From Rhodococcus sp. W8901 (GTDB lineage Bacteria; Actinomycetota; Actinomycetes; Mycobacteriales; Mycobacteriaceae): DNA of 64,000 nt. The DNA lies in contig NZ_CP054690.1 of NCBI RefSeq assembly GCF_013348805.1, positions 5,518,001 through 5,582,000 on the forward strand, in the 5' to 3' direction. The stretch's first letter is position 1. Every line of letters begins with the position of its first letter. This document shows positions 41,677 through 50,879 of this stretch, piece by piece. Under the pieces are notes generated by a model. It made no database searches, was not told the origin of the DNA, and saw only the letters and a list, made by a program, of their open reading frames with translations. Made by a program: the position numbers and the translations under genes.

Positions 41677-42597
41677 TCAGTGGCCGCTCGTATGGTCGAG
41701 TGACCGGATGTCCTGGTCGAGCAGGTAGTGGTTTACCGCGATGCCGGCCCGAGCCCCTTGTGCGGCAGCGTGAATGATCTGTGCGGGGGAATCGGCGACG
41801 TTCCCTGCGGCCCAGACGCCGGCGACCGATGTCGCACCGGTCTCGTCCGCCGCGATCCAGCCGTCATCGGTCCTCACACATCCCAGGTCGCCGAGTAGGG
41901 CATCATTCGGAACGAACGTCGGACCGACGAAAACCGTGGACCTGGATACGTGCTCGCCGTTTGCGAGTTCGATCGTCAGCTCCGATTGATCCTCCCGTAC
42001 CTGCCGCACACGGCCGTCGACGATCCGGACGCCCCAGCTCGTCAAGCGACGCCGCTCGTCCTCCGAAAGCTCGATGGTGTTCGGGAAGATCGCGACGTCG
42101 TCAGACCACAGCCGGACGAGTGCCGCCTGATGCAACGTGAACGCGCGATTCTCCCCGCCGACCACGCCTAACCTGCTGTTCCGCACCTCGTACCCGTGGC
42201 AGTACGGGCAGTGAATGACACGATTCCCCCACAGTTCGTCGATTCCTGGGATTGAGGGCAGTACGTCGCGCAGTCCCGTCGCGACGATCACCGAGCGGGC
42301 GTGGTGCCCTCTGCCGCCGCTATCCCGCACGGTAAAGCCGCAGCCGTTGCGTTCCTGGACGGAAGCGACCTTCCCCTGAACCCATTCGCAGCCGTAGCGT
42401 TGAGCTTCGTCGCGGCCGCGCGTGTTGAGTTCGGTCGGTGCCAGCCCGTCCAGGCCGAGGTAGCCGTGCAGGTGGTTAGCGGGCGCGTTGCGCGTTGCGC
42501 CCGCGTCGATCACCAGCACGTGTCGCAGCGCACGCCCGAGCAGTGTCGCTGCGCTTGCCCCGGCGGGCCCGCCGCCGATCACGATCGCGTCATACAT
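41677..42597 (-). CDS. Thioredoxin-reductase-like FAD oxidoreductase
   Basis: Encodes 306 residues from ATG 42597 (AAGGGGG upstream). FAD motif YDAIVIGGGPAGASAATLLGRA, redox-active CPYCHGYE (two Cys), second nucleotide loop VVGGENRA, and AGNVADSPAQIIHAAAQGARAG at the end. The NADPH loop is less typical, as in Cys-only TrxR-like proteins. Divergent from a MarR gene with a palindrome between, so it is probably MarR-controlled. Confidence 0.85.
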   Translation of the reverse strand: MYDAIVIGGGPAGASAATLLGRALRHVLVIDAGATRNAPANHLHGYLGLDGLAPTELNTRGRDEAQRYGCEWVQGKVASVQERNGCGFTVRDSGGRGHHARSVIVATGLRDVLPSIPGIDELWGNRVIHCPYCHGYEVRNSRLGVVGGENRAFTLHQAALVRLWSDDVAIFPNTIELSEDERRRLTSWGVRIVDGRVRQVREDQSELTIELANGEHVSRSTVFVGPTFVPNDALLGDLGCVRTDDGWIAADETGATSVAGVWAAGNVADSPAQIIHAAAQGARAGIAVNHYLLDQDIRSLDHTSGH

Positions 42598-42640
42598 GAA
42601 TGCCCCCTTCACTCTTCGATCCTGCTGGCACGCTAGAATA

Positions 42641-42660
42641 ATTGTCAACTAGTTAACAAT
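42641..42660. promoter_or_regulatory. MarR operator palindrome
   Basis: ATTGTCAACTAGTTAACAAT is a near-perfect 20-bp palindrome (one mismatched pair) between the divergent marR and oxidoreductase starts, right before the GGAGGG of marR. Size and position suit autoregulation. Confidence 0.75.
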
Positions 42661-42669
42661 GGAGGGTTG

Positions 42670-43158
42670 ATGGGCGATTCGCTCCGCGATCGAACCGAGC
42701 AGGCGTGGCGTGGTGCGCGCCCGGACCTAGACACGTCACCGATGGCCGTCGTCGGCCAAGTGCACCGCATCGCGGCGGCGTTGCGCACGTCGGTCGAACA
42801 GATCTACGACGAGGCGGGGGTGACCGCGACCGAGGTGGAACTGCTTGTCCCGCTGCGATACCCGACAGATGGGTTGTCAGCTATCCGGCTCGCCGAGCTG
42901 CTCGGGATGACCCGCGCGGGCGTGGCCAAGGCGCTCGCGTCGCTCGAAGGCCGCGGTTTGGTCGCTCGTAGGCCGAACCCAGCGGACCGCCGCAGCGCCG
43001 TCATCGACCTGACCGATGCCGGACAAGCACTGATCGACGAAGTGTTCCCACGCGAGCTCAAGGTCCACGCCGATATGCTCGCCAATCTCGGTGGCGACCG
43101 CGAATCCGTCAGCCGATCGCTCCGACACCTCGCTGACGCCGTGGCACCGCCGGAGTAG
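42670..43158 (+). CDS. MarR-family transcriptional regulator
   Basis: About 162 residues from ATG 42670 (TTG 42667 also open). Winged helix: LSAIRLAELLGMTRAGVAKALASLEGRGLVARRPNPADRRSAVIDLTDAGQAL. It probably represses itself and the divergent thioredoxin-reductase-like gene through the 42641 palindrome, perhaps in response to oxidants or phenolics. Confidence 0.85.
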   Translation: MGDSLRDRTEQAWRGARPDLDTSPMAVVGQVHRIAAALRTSVEQIYDEAGVTATEVELLVPLRYPTDGLSAIRLAELLGMTRAGVAKALASLEGRGLVARRPNPADRRSAVIDLTDAGQALIDEVFPRELKVHADMLANLGGDRESVSRSLRHLADAVAPPE

Positions 43159-43356
43159 TGATCCGGTTGGGCGCGCCGGCCCCAAGCCGTGTGCGATCGC
43201 CGTTTCGAATTCCGGGTCGCTATGACTGGACGATCTGTCCTGTCCTGTAAGGCGATCGCTCTACGGCACGAATCAGCGCCCTAGCCTGCGGTTCGGCGCG
43301 TAGCCTCCAACTTCGGTGCGCAGCGCCGCGTCTGCACTGCGATAGCGTCGCCCACC

Positions 43357-43785
43357 ATGAGCGATCAGTGCGTGTTCTGCGAAATCGTTGCCGGCAAGGT
43401 CCCCCACGCGAAGGTGTTCGAGGATGACATGACCTACGCCTTCATGGACATCAACCCGGCTTCCGACGGCCACCTGCTAGTTGTTCCCAAGCGGCACAGC
43501 AAGGATCTGTTGGAGATTCCCGCCGATGATCTGACTGCCGTCACCCTGACCGCCCAACGAATCGCCAAGACGGCCATCAAGGAGCTGGGCGCCGACGGGG
43601 TGAATCTTCTGAACTGCTGCGGCGCGGATGCATGGCAAACCGTGTTCCACTTCCACCTGCATGTGGTGCCGCGGTATGTCGACAAAGCGAAGGATCGACT
43701 GGTCCTGCCTTGGCAACCGGGGGTCTCGGGCTATGCGGACACGATCACCGCATTGGCTGATCAACTTTCGCCCGCCCTGGATTGA
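43357..43785 (+). CDS. HIT-family nucleotide-binding protein
   Basis: Encodes 142 residues. MSDQCVFCEIVAGKVPHAKVFEDD and the histidine triad TVFHFHLHVVPR are clear. HIT proteins hydrolyse adenosine 5'-monophosphoramidates or related nucleotides. A degenerate palindromic repeat lies 100 nt upstream (about 43237-43262) and repeat E 60 nt downstream, so the gene sits like a cassette between repeats. Confidence 0.9.
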   Translation: MSDQCVFCEIVAGKVPHAKVFEDDMTYAFMDINPASDGHLLVVPKRHSKDLLEIPADDLTAVTLTAQRIAKTAIKELGADGVNLLNCCGADAWQTVFHFHLHVVPRYVDKAKDRLVLPWQPGVSGYADTITALADQLSPALD

Positions 43786-43843
43786 GGGGCTGAAGCTCGG
43801 GCGGTCCTTCTCGGTACGAAATCCCCGACGGCGCCGCACAAGG

Positions 43844-43872
43844 GTGTCCTGTTTGACGATCATTGGTCAGGG
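43844..43872. repeat. Palindromic repeat, site E
   Basis: GTGTCCTGTTTGACGATCAT followed by TGGTCAGGG. It is the left border of duplicated segment copy 2. Confidence 0.75.
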
Positions 43873-43881
43873 CGATTGGTG

Positions 43882-44355
43882 CTAGTCCTGCTGGAAAAGG
43901 TGGTCATAGCCGATGGCGAAGGTGAGGTCGGACGGTTCCACCATCACCGTGCGCCGGTCACCGACCTGCGGTCGCACGCTACCTGTGGGCACCTCACAGC
44001 CCGCGTCGAACGTGTCAAAACCCGGGCCACTGATACGGACCGTCAGTTCGGCGATGTCCTGGCCCTCGTCGCTGCCCCGGATCCGGTTGACGGCGAGGAT
44101 CTCCGCCGTCGCCGCGATCCCAGCGGCCCGGAATCGCTTTTCGTCCCAACGCCACCCGTAAGTACTGACTGCAAGCCCGATTCCGATCGGGAGGGTGAAG
44201 ACTCCCCACCACAAGCCGGTCGCCAGCGAACCGTCGGCCCACCCGGCAATCGGCCCGGCCAGGATGAGACCACCCGCGATCGAATACGTCATCACCCCGC
44301 CGGCGGGACCGATGAGCTCGACCTGTCGCGGCCCCTTCGCGTTCTTGTTGGACAC
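43882..44355 (-). CDS. Two-helix membrane protein, copy 2
   Basis: Encodes 157 residues, identical to copy 1 (16644-17123) except for the last residues (LFQQD). It is bordered by palindromic repeats E (43844) and F (44461), so the gene plus its promoter form a complete repeat-bounded unit. Two membrane helices and a soluble beta-rich domain, as in copy 1. Confidence 0.65.
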   Translation of the reverse strand: MSNKNAKGPRQVELIGPAGGVMTYSIAGGLILAGPIAGWADGSLATGLWWGVFTLPIGIGLAVSTYGWRWDEKRFRAAGIAATAEILAVNRIRGSDEGQDIAELTVRISGPGFDTFDAGCEVPTGSVRPQVGDRRTVMVEPSDLTFAIGYDHLFQQD

Positions 44356-44469
44356 CTCGACACCCTATGTGTGGCACCACGCTTACAACGCGCCGTTCGC
44401 TTCCCGGGCTCGGATCCGGCCAGCGGGAAATTCCTGTACGCGGGCTCCCCGCCCCGCCACGTGTCCTGT
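43889..44469. repeat. ~580-bp duplicated segment, copy 2
   Basis: Repeats 16657-17237. Identity ends within repeat F after GTGTCCTGT; beyond it the two copies have different neighbours (YdcK-like gene versus O-methyltransferase). Confidence 0.9.
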
Positions 44470-44488
44470 CGATCGCCGATCAGGACAC
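44461..44488. repeat. Palindromic repeat, site F
   Basis: GTGTCCTGTCGATCGCCGAT then CAGGACAC. Shortened centre but perfect outer arms GTGTCCTG/CAGGACAC. Confidence 0.75.
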
Positions 44489-44525
44489 TCTGCCGGGTCG
44501 GGAGATCCAGCGAACCCACGGCGGT

Positions 44526-45542
44526 TCATCCGTCGGTTTGGTACGCGACGCTGAACTCCACCGCGATACGTCCGTCCGACACTGGGACCGAGGTGTGGAA
44601 CTCGAGTCCACAGTGGGCGGCAAGCTCGATCAGCTCGTCGACCGTCCTCTCCTTGCCTCCGAAACACATCAGCATGAACAGGTCCATGCCTGTGCCAACG
44701 CCGTGCCCTCGTACCGGCTCGACAACCACCACTGAGCCGCTCGGGGTTGCCGCCCGCCTGCACTCGGTCAGGATCTTCCGGGCGTGCTCGTCGTCCCAGT
44801 CGTGGAGGATGTCGGAGAGCAGGTAGGCGCCCGCTCCCGCGGGCAACGGGTCGAAGAAGCTGCCGGAAATGGCGCTCGCCCGATCCCCGAGTCCGCCGGC
44901 AGCGAACCGTTCGGCGGCCGCGGTCGCCGTGGGCGCCAGGTCCAGGACCCGGCCCTTGACCCCGGGATGGGCGTGCAGAATTTCGCTGAGTAGCTGCCCG
45001 TCTCCGCCGCCGACGTCGACGATGTCGGGAAAGCGGCTCCAGTTCAAGCTCTTCGCGATCTGCGGTGCCTGTTCGCGGAACCGCCAGTTCATCTGGGCGT
45101 CGAAGGTGCTCCGCAGTTTCGGCTCGGCGTCGAGATCCGCCCAGAAGTCGTGGCCGTACCGGTGCGGATAGGAGGGTGCGCCTGTGGTGACCGTTTCGAG
45201 AAGATCGACGAAGGCGAGTTCGGCGCGACCGCCTGCGCAGGTGATGTCGAGCAGGGGTTTGACCCCTTCCGGGGCGTCCTCGCTCATCTGGGCACCGAGG
45301 CGCGTGGGCCGGTAACGGGCGGGCTCGGCATCGAGACCGAAGACGCCGATCGTGACCAGGTGGTCGAGCAGGCGGCGCAGTGCCTGTGTCTCCGTTCCGG
45401 TTGCAGTGGCGAGTTGCTCTGCCGTTGACCCCTCGGTGCCTGCGTGTTCGACCAGGCTCAGGGTCGCCGCTACTCGGATCGCCATGGGTGTGGCCAGATC
45501 AGCCAGCGCCATGATCGACGGTGTTGCCGCTGGTTTGTCCAC
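44526..45542 (-). CDS. SAM-dependent O-methyltransferase (plant-type family 2)
   Basis: Encodes 338 residues. The N-terminal winged-helix dimerisation domain (GSTAEQLATATGTETQALRRLLDHLVTIGVF) is followed by the SAM-binding motif IVDVGGGDGQLLSEIL, and LSDILHDWDDEHARKIL contains the catalytic His region. It should methylate a hydroxyl of a small aromatic or secondary metabolite. Bounded by palindromic repeats F and G, so it may have come as a cassette. Confidence 0.88.
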   Translation of the reverse strand: MDKPAATPSIMALADLATPMAIRVAATLSLVEHAGTEGSTAEQLATATGTETQALRRLLDHLVTIGVFGLDAEPARYRPTRLGAQMSEDAPEGVKPLLDITCAGGRAELAFVDLLETVTTGAPSYPHRYGHDFWADLDAEPKLRSTFDAQMNWRFREQAPQIAKSLNWSRFPDIVDVGGGDGQLLSEILHAHPGVKGRVLDLAPTATAAAERFAAGGLGDRASAISGSFFDPLPAGAGAYLLSDILHDWDDEHARKILTECRRAATPSGSVVVVEPVRGHGVGTGMDLFMLMCFGGKERTVDELIELAAHCGLEFHTSVPVSDGRIAVEFSVAYQTDG

Positions 45543-45582
45543 GGCACAAACCTACTCATGCCGGCGCACCTCCCAGTGAGAA

Positions 45583-45614
45583 GTGTCCTGTTTGACGATC
45601 GCCGAACGGGACAC
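45583..45614. repeat. 32-bp palindromic repeat, site G (best copy)
   Basis: GTGTCCTGTTTGACGATCGC then CGAACGGGACAC, an imperfect palindrome around CGATCG. It is followed by GAGAGCTGCGGAATGGA, also seen after site A. Confidence 0.8.
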
Positions 45615-45730
45615 TTGTTCGAGAGCTGCGGAATGGAGTGTGACCTTCAGGGATAGATGGCGGTGATTCTTCAGACGCAAGTGGCGGGCGCCGAGTGCCT
45701 AGGCGTCGATGCTGCATCTAATCTGTCGTC

Positions 45731-46177
45731 ATGAGGGCGGGGAAGACGCAGGTAGCGATGCGGTGTGTCCCCTTCGCCATTCTTCTCGCCACCGTCGCCG
45801 CGCTTGTCTACTTCAGCCAAGAGCGTCCGTCCACGCCGACGCCGGCCGAAATCATCTGGCGCTCCGCACTGCCGGGTTGCGGCGCCGCGGCGCCGCGCCC
45901 GGGGACCGAGTCGCAGGAGCCATTCACCCCGGCGGTGATCGATTGCCTGTCGGGAGGCAGAGAACGCAGTGGCGGCGAGTTCGCGCTCACTTCGTATACG
46001 ACCGAGGGCGACCCCATCGTGTACTACCTGCGTACCGCGCCCGGCACGAATGACGTCGAGGTGCTGGTCGACTCGTCTCAGGACAAGTTCGGAGGCGGGC
46101 CTGGCTGGCGCAGAATCACCTGCACAATCGCCGAACTCTCACCTGACCTGCTGCGCGACTGCATGTCCAGGTACTGA
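45731..46177 (+). CDS. Exported DUF4362-type protein
   Basis: Encodes 148 residues. An N-terminal hydrophobic segment (VPFAILLATVAALVYF) acts as signal or anchor. The C-terminal half reads FALTSYTTEGDPIVYYLRTAPGTNDVEVLVDSSQDKFGGGPGWRRITC, matching DUF4362. Two Cys pairs are possible. Role unknown; extracytoplasmic. Confidence 0.65.
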   Translation: MRAGKTQVAMRCVPFAILLATVAALVYFSQERPSTPTPAEIIWRSALPGCGAAAPRPGTESQEPFTPAVIDCLSGGRERSGGEFALTSYTTEGDPIVYYLRTAPGTNDVEVLVDSSQDKFGGGPGWRRITCTIAELSPDLLRDCMSRY

Positions 46178-46406
46178 GCACCACGGTGCGGAAGATGTGG
46201 GCCCCCGTGATGTCGCACGGTGAAGTTCTGGTCCGCAACCACCGTCGAGGATGGGCAGTTCGAGATCGGGCACGGTCACTGATGGTTCCGCATGGGTGGG
46301 CGCCGATAAGTGTAGTTATCGCACCCAAACCGGAAAGCGCCTGGCCGTGCGGTATTCGTGTCCCGGTCGGTCATTACTGTTGTCTCTACCGGAGTTGTCC
46401 GGCAGC

Positions 46407-46568
46407 GTGGAGACCGTGCCGACCCGGATAGCAGTGCAGGTTGCCTGCGTTGCAGCGCTGGTGTCGGTGGGAACGATGCTCCTGCTGGTTGGCGCGTACG
46501 GATCCGGGTCGCTGTGCCTGTTCGGCGCGGTCTTCTGGTTCTGGCGCCTGTACCGCGACGCTGTGTGA
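46407..46568 (+). CDS. Small two-helix membrane protein, 53 aa
   Basis: GTG 46407 (or 46416) opens a frame with two hydrophobic stretches: IAVQVACVAALVSVGTMLLLVGAYG and LCLFGAVFWFWRLYRDAV. GGAG at 46391 is at the long side of Shine-Dalgarno spacing. Function unknown. Confidence 0.45.
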   Translation: METVPTRIAVQVACVAALVSVGTMLLLVGAYGSGSLCLFGAVFWFWRLYRDAV

Positions 46569-46637
46569 GTGGAGCGGTCCTCTCTCGCGCCACCGCGACA
46601 TCTACAGTGCCCGGATCGAACGATGTGAAGGCCGGAG

Positions 46638-48512
46638 TCATGCGCGCAGCGCCGGGTTGTGGATTGGCGCGACGTGGAAAGTGATCCGACAGACGACGGC
46701 GTCGGTGTCCTTCCGCAACCGATGTGCGATCTCGTCGGCTCGGTGCGAGGGAAGAAACTGGTGCCACGTCGTGGCGGGATCGATGGTGGCGATCACCACG
46801 AAGGTAGGCCGGCGACCCGACAGGTGTCTGTGGATGTAGTGGGCGAGTGATCCTCCTACGGAGTGGCCAATCTCCTCGATCAGAATCAATCGCACATCTG
46901 GATAACGCTTCTGCCATGCTCGTTGCAGTTCCTGTACCGCCTGCGGTCGGGAGCACACGTGGATAGCCACGGGCTCGGCAGTCATGGCGGAAGCCACCGA
47001 CAGCGCCCGTCGTGTCAACTCGTTGACACCCGAGACCGGCACCAGCACGGTGGCACGGTCGGCGGGGGCCGACTGTGGCATGGTCTGCACCGAAGCGGTG
47101 GTGAGTTGTTCGCTGATGTGACTGTAGGCGGCACGTACGCGTTCCATGCCGGCCACCAGCAGGGGCAGCGCGAGAACGATCAGCCACGCCCCCTCGGTGA
47201 ACTTCATCCCCGCAGTGACAAGCGCCGCGGTCCCGGTCAAGACGGCGCCGACCGCGTTGAGCGTGGCTCGCCACGCCCACCCTGTGCTGCGAACCTCTCG
47301 CCAGTGCCGAACCATGCCGGCTTGAGCGATTGTGAAGCCGACGAACACCCCGATCGCGAACAGCGGGACGAGGGCGTTCATGTTGCCGCCGGACCCGATC
47401 AGGAGCAGTCCAGCTGCGATCCCGAGTGCGACGACGCCATACCCGTACACGTCGCGTTGGTTTCGACGGGAGAACCGGTGCGGTAAAGCGTTGTCGTCAG
47501 CCAAAATTCGCATCAGCGTCGGCAGGCCACCGTAGGACGTGTTCGCGGCCAGCGCCAGCAGTATCACGGTCGCAAACTGGACGACGTAGAAGCCGACACC
47601 GTTCCCGAGCGCGGCAGCAGTCACTTGCGAGAGGACAGTCGCGTTCGTCACCGGGACGATGGAGAACTTCTCGATGAGCACCGCTAGGCCCAGCAGCATC
47701 ACCCCAAGGAGCACCCCCAGAGTGACCTCGGCCCGCTGCGCGTTGGCGACCCGAGGTCTACGGAAGCTGGGGACCGCGTTGGCGATCGCCTCGACCCCTG
47801 TCAGCGCAGCACACCCACTTGAGAACGCCTTCAGCAGCAGAAGCACACCAATGGTCTGAGACTGCAGCACCAACTGCTCCTGACTCAGAACGCTCGCCGG
47901 TTCGGACCGCCACAACCCCACGATGATCACGGTGAAGATACCGGCGACGAACACGATGGTCGGGGCCATGAACGTGCGCGCGGAGTCCGCGATGCCCCGC
48001 AGGTTCAATGCGGTGATACCGGCGAGAATCGCCAGGACGATCCACAGCGTGTGGGGCGCAAGACCCGGGAACGCCGACGTGAGCGCGGCGACTCCCGCGG
48101 CGATCGACACCGCGACATTGAGTACGTAGTCGACGATCAACGACGCGGCGGCCGTCAGCGCAGCTCTGTCACCGAGGCGGCGGCGCGCGACGGCATACGC
48201 GCCACCCCCGGCGGGAAACGCGGCGATGACTTGCCGATAGGACGCCACCAACACGGCAAGAAGCACTGCAATCGCCGCGGTCACAGGAAGTGTGAAACCG
48301 AGCCCGACACCGCCCGCAGCAGCCAGAACCAGGACAATCGCCTCGGGGCCGTACGACACCGATGCCATCGCGTCGAGAGACAGGCCGGCCAGACCCGTAG
48401 CGACGGACAGCTTGCGCTTGCCCTCGCCACCATCCGCGGTACCCGTACGGAGTCCGCCTGCCCTGGTGCGACCCGCGTGAACTCGGCGATCCTGCACAAA
48501 CACGGGCCTCAC
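46638..48512 (-). CDS. APC-family permease with C-terminal soluble domain
   Basis: Encodes 624 residues from GTG 48512. About 12 membrane helices, with APC-type LSVATGLAGLSLDAMASVSYGPEAIVLVL at the start and GVEAIANAVPSFRRPRVANAQRAE in the middle. The last 170 residues are soluble (ATVLVPVSGVNELTRRALSVASAM...), like a universal-stress-protein domain that could sense nucleotides. Likely amino-acid or potassium uptake. Coupled with a small membrane-protein gene upstream. Confidence 0.85.
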   Translation of the reverse strand: MRPVFVQDRRVHAGRTRAGGLRTGTADGGEGKRKLSVATGLAGLSLDAMASVSYGPEAIVLVLAAAGGVGLGFTLPVTAAIAVLLAVLVASYRQVIAAFPAGGGAYAVARRRLGDRAALTAAASLIVDYVLNVAVSIAAGVAALTSAFPGLAPHTLWIVLAILAGITALNLRGIADSARTFMAPTIVFVAGIFTVIIVGLWRSEPASVLSQEQLVLQSQTIGVLLLLKAFSSGCAALTGVEAIANAVPSFRRPRVANAQRAEVTLGVLLGVMLLGLAVLIEKFSIVPVTNATVLSQVTAAALGNGVGFYVVQFATVILLALAANTSYGGLPTLMRILADDNALPHRFSRRNQRDVYGYGVVALGIAAGLLLIGSGGNMNALVPLFAIGVFVGFTIAQAGMVRHWREVRSTGWAWRATLNAVGAVLTGTAALVTAGMKFTEGAWLIVLALPLLVAGMERVRAAYSHISEQLTTASVQTMPQSAPADRATVLVPVSGVNELTRRALSVASAMTAEPVAIHVCSRPQAVQELQRAWQKRYPDVRLILIEEIGHSVGGSLAHYIHRHLSGRRPTFVVIATIDPATTWHQFLPSHRADEIAHRLRKDTDAVVCRITFHVAPIHNPALRA

Positions 48513-48760
48513 CGGACACCCCCGGACCGGCGTCGGGACAACGGCGCCCGGTCACTGGCGTGTTCCTTGGCCGCCACATCACCGCGCTGCGAACCGAAAC
48601 GGTCTACCGGGGTCGCGTCAGCGCTCCCGATTGCTACGGGCGCCGTGCGAGTGACCACTGCCCGGTCGCAGCCATCCCAGCGCGCATTGGCGCGGCGGAA
48701 TATCAGGGCAATCAACAAGAACGACACGACCACCAGGATCGAAGCGAGTGACTCACTCAC
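48509..48760 (-). CDS. Small single-helix protein preceding the permease, 83 aa
   Basis: GTG 48760 opens VSESLASILVVVSFLLIALIFRRANARW, one membrane helix, then a polar tail of about 55 residues. The stop overlaps the permease GTG by 4 nt (GTGA), so the pair is translationally coupled. It may be an accessory subunit of the transporter. Confidence 0.55.
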   Translation of the reverse strand: MSESLASILVVVSFLLIALIFRRANARWDGCDRAVVTRTAPVAIGSADATPVDRFGSQRGDVAAKEHASDRAPLSRRRSGGVR

Positions 48761-48989
48761 GGCATGGCTCCCGCACGAGACAAGCGAAATGGACAAGACC
48801 AAGCTTCGGCGGACAGCGGCGGTCGACGAAGAGCCCGGACGCATTCTTGGCGGTATCCATACGCCACCGCGCCCAATGCGTTCGCTGTCGCGTGCATGAG
48901 CGGCTCCGTCCAAACCTGGGCCTGGGGATCGAGGCGAGCCTCGGCTCGAAGCAACTCGATGCGCAGATCGGCCGTGTATTCGAGCATTC

Positions 48990-49171
48990 TGCGAGGGCAG
49001 AAGGATGGCCCCCGCGCAGAGGCGGCTTGGAGAACGAGATCGTGCGGATCCTGGCCGAACGGTGGGGTCAGGCGACTGGCCCTACCGAGATGGTGGCGCC
49101 ACAGCTTGCCGCGATCTCGAACGCTCACGACGCCGCCGCCGTGGTCGTCGGATCCCGCGGACGCTCCGCAA
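48990..49171 (+). pseudogene. Universal-stress-protein fragment
   Basis: The frame LENEIVRILAERWGQATGPTEMVAPQLAAISNAHDAAAVVVGSRGRSA ends with the nucleotide-binding G-S-R-G-R motif of UspA proteins and then loses similarity. The N-terminal half and tail are missing. Confidence 0.5.
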
Positions 49172-49185
49172 ACTCAGGTCACCGT

Positions 49186-49637
49186 CGCCAGTGCCGATGA
49201 GCGCTTTCACCTATCCGTGCAGCAGTCCAGGTGCTCGAGCCGCTCGGTTGGATCGACCCCGGCATCCAAGAATGGGTTCGCACCCGCAGCAACGTTCCGG
49301 CTCTACTCCGCGCCCGACCTCGCTGACCGCGGGTGTTCGGATGCGGTTCGGCAGCCGCGGGGGATCTGTCAGCGGCAGGTGATTCGCTCGCTTTCCGGCC
49401 ATGCCGGGCGATCCGGGGGCGGCGGAACAGAGCCCGTCGAGGAGCGAGCGCATCCGGGCCGTGTCTTTCTGCTGCCGGTGCTGCGTTCTGGGGTGTGACT
49501 CGGGTGCGTGCCGCTTGGTGTGACGTCGGTTCGGTCGCACCGCAGTCGAGGCCCGATTTCTCATATCCTTGTACTCAGTGACCTGCGTCGACAGTCGACG
49601 CCGGGTGAATCGATCTACCCCAATGGAGGACCCCTGG
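49186..49637. other. No supported gene
   Basis: Short frames only. The last ~100 nt are the probable promoter region of the desaturase gene. No repeat or RNA gene recognised. Confidence 0.3.
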
Positions 49638-50879
49638 GTGGCCATCACCAACATCAACGAGTTCGCTCATCTCACCGACGCCGACGTCGACGCCCTCGGA
49701 CGCGAGTTGGATGCGATCCGTCGCGACGTCGAAGAGTCCCGGGGCCTACGCGATGCCCGCTACATCCGGCGGGTCATCCGCCTGCAACGCTCCCTCGAAC
49801 TCGGCGGGCGCGCAGTGCTCTTCGGCAGCCGACGCAAGCCCGCGTGGGTTCTCGGCACGGCGATGCTCTCGCTGGCGAAGATCATCGAGAACATGGAGCT
49901 CGGGCACAACGTGATGCACGGCCAGTGGGACTGGATGAACGATCCGGAGATCCACTCCACGACATGGGAGTGGGACCAGACCGGGCCGTCCGAGCACTGG
50001 AAGCGCGCCCACAACTACGCGCACCACACCTACACCAACATCGTCGGGATGGACGACGACGTGGGATTCGGCATCCTGCGGATGACCCGGGACGAGAAGT
50101 GGCGGCCGATCAACCTGCTGCAGCCGATCGCGAACGTGATCTTGGCGGCGACGTTCGAGTGGGGCATCGCGCTGCACGACCTCGAGGCGCAGCAAAAGCG
50201 CGAGGGCGTCGACCCGATGCGGTGGAACTCGGGGCCCCACAAGCAGTTCGCAGTCAAGATCGCACGTCAGGTCGGTAAGGACTTCGTGCTGTTCCCGGCG
50301 CTGTCGGGCCGGGCGTGGAAGCACACGCTGGCAGCGAACGCGACGGCGAACCTGGTCCGCAATCTGTGGGCGTACGCGGTGATCTTCTGCGGACACTTCC
50401 CGGACGGTGCCGAGAAGTTCACCGCCGAGCAGTTCGAGAACGAGACCCGCGCCCAGTGGTACCTGCGACAGATGCTCGGCAGCGCGAACATCGACGCCGG
50501 CCCGATCATGGGATTTTTGACCGGAAACCTCAGCTACCAGATCGAGCACCACCTGTTCCCCGACCTGCCGTCCAACCGGTACCCCGAGATCGCGGTGCGG
50601 GTGCGCGCGCTGTGCGCCAAATACGACCTGCCCTACACCACCGGTCCACTGACCCGGCAGTACCTGCTGGCGCTACGCACGATCCACAAGCTCGCACTGC
50701 CGGACCGGTTCCTCACACGGACCTCCGACGATGCCCCCGAGACGTCGTCGGAGCACAAGTTCCACGCCACCGGTTCGCGGATCGACGCCGACACCGGGCG
50801 CCGCCGCGGGCTGGCCTCGGCGCTGCGGGCGCACGCCGAGGCCCGCGTAAAAGCACGCAGGTTCACCCGCGGGAAGTGA
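49638..50879 (+). CDS. Membrane fatty acid desaturase (DesA3-type)
   Basis: About 413 residues from GTG 49638, chosen because GGAGGA at 49625 is 7 nt upstream. Three His boxes are present: HNVMH (about residue 94), HNYAHH (about 125) and QIEHH (about 300), for the di-iron site. It matches mycobacterial DesA3-like acyl-CoA delta-9 desaturases, which make oleoyl-CoA with an oxidoreductase partner. The C-terminus is Arg-rich. No redox partner gene is adjacent. Confidence 0.88.
   Translation: MAITNINEFAHLTDADVDALGRELDAIRRDVEESRGLRDARYIRRVIRLQRSLELGGRAVLFGSRRKPAWVLGTAMLSLAKIIENMELGHNVMHGQWDWMNDPEIHSTTWEWDQTGPSEHWKRAHNYAHHTYTNIVGMDDDVGFGILRMTRDEKWRPINLLQPIANVILAATFEWGIALHDLEAQQKREGVDPMRWNSGPHKQFAVKIARQVGKDFVLFPALSGRAWKHTLAANATANLVRNLWAYAVIFCGHFPDGAEKFTAEQFENETRAQWYLRQMLGSANIDAGPIMGFLTGNLSYQIEHHLFPDLPSNRYPEIAVRVRALCAKYDLPYTTGPLTRQYLLALRTIHKLALPDRFLTRTSDDAPETSSEHKFHATGSRIDADTGRRRGLASALRAHAEARVKARRFTRGK

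Noticed and set aside
44526-45542. Methyltransferase as part of an antibiotic biosynthesis cluster
   Set aside because: No other biosynthetic gene is nearby and palindromes border the gene, so a stand-alone cassette is more likely.
46276-47280. 334-codon minus-strand ORF
   Set aside because: Out-of-frame shadow of the APC permease, Arg-rich with no membrane segments.
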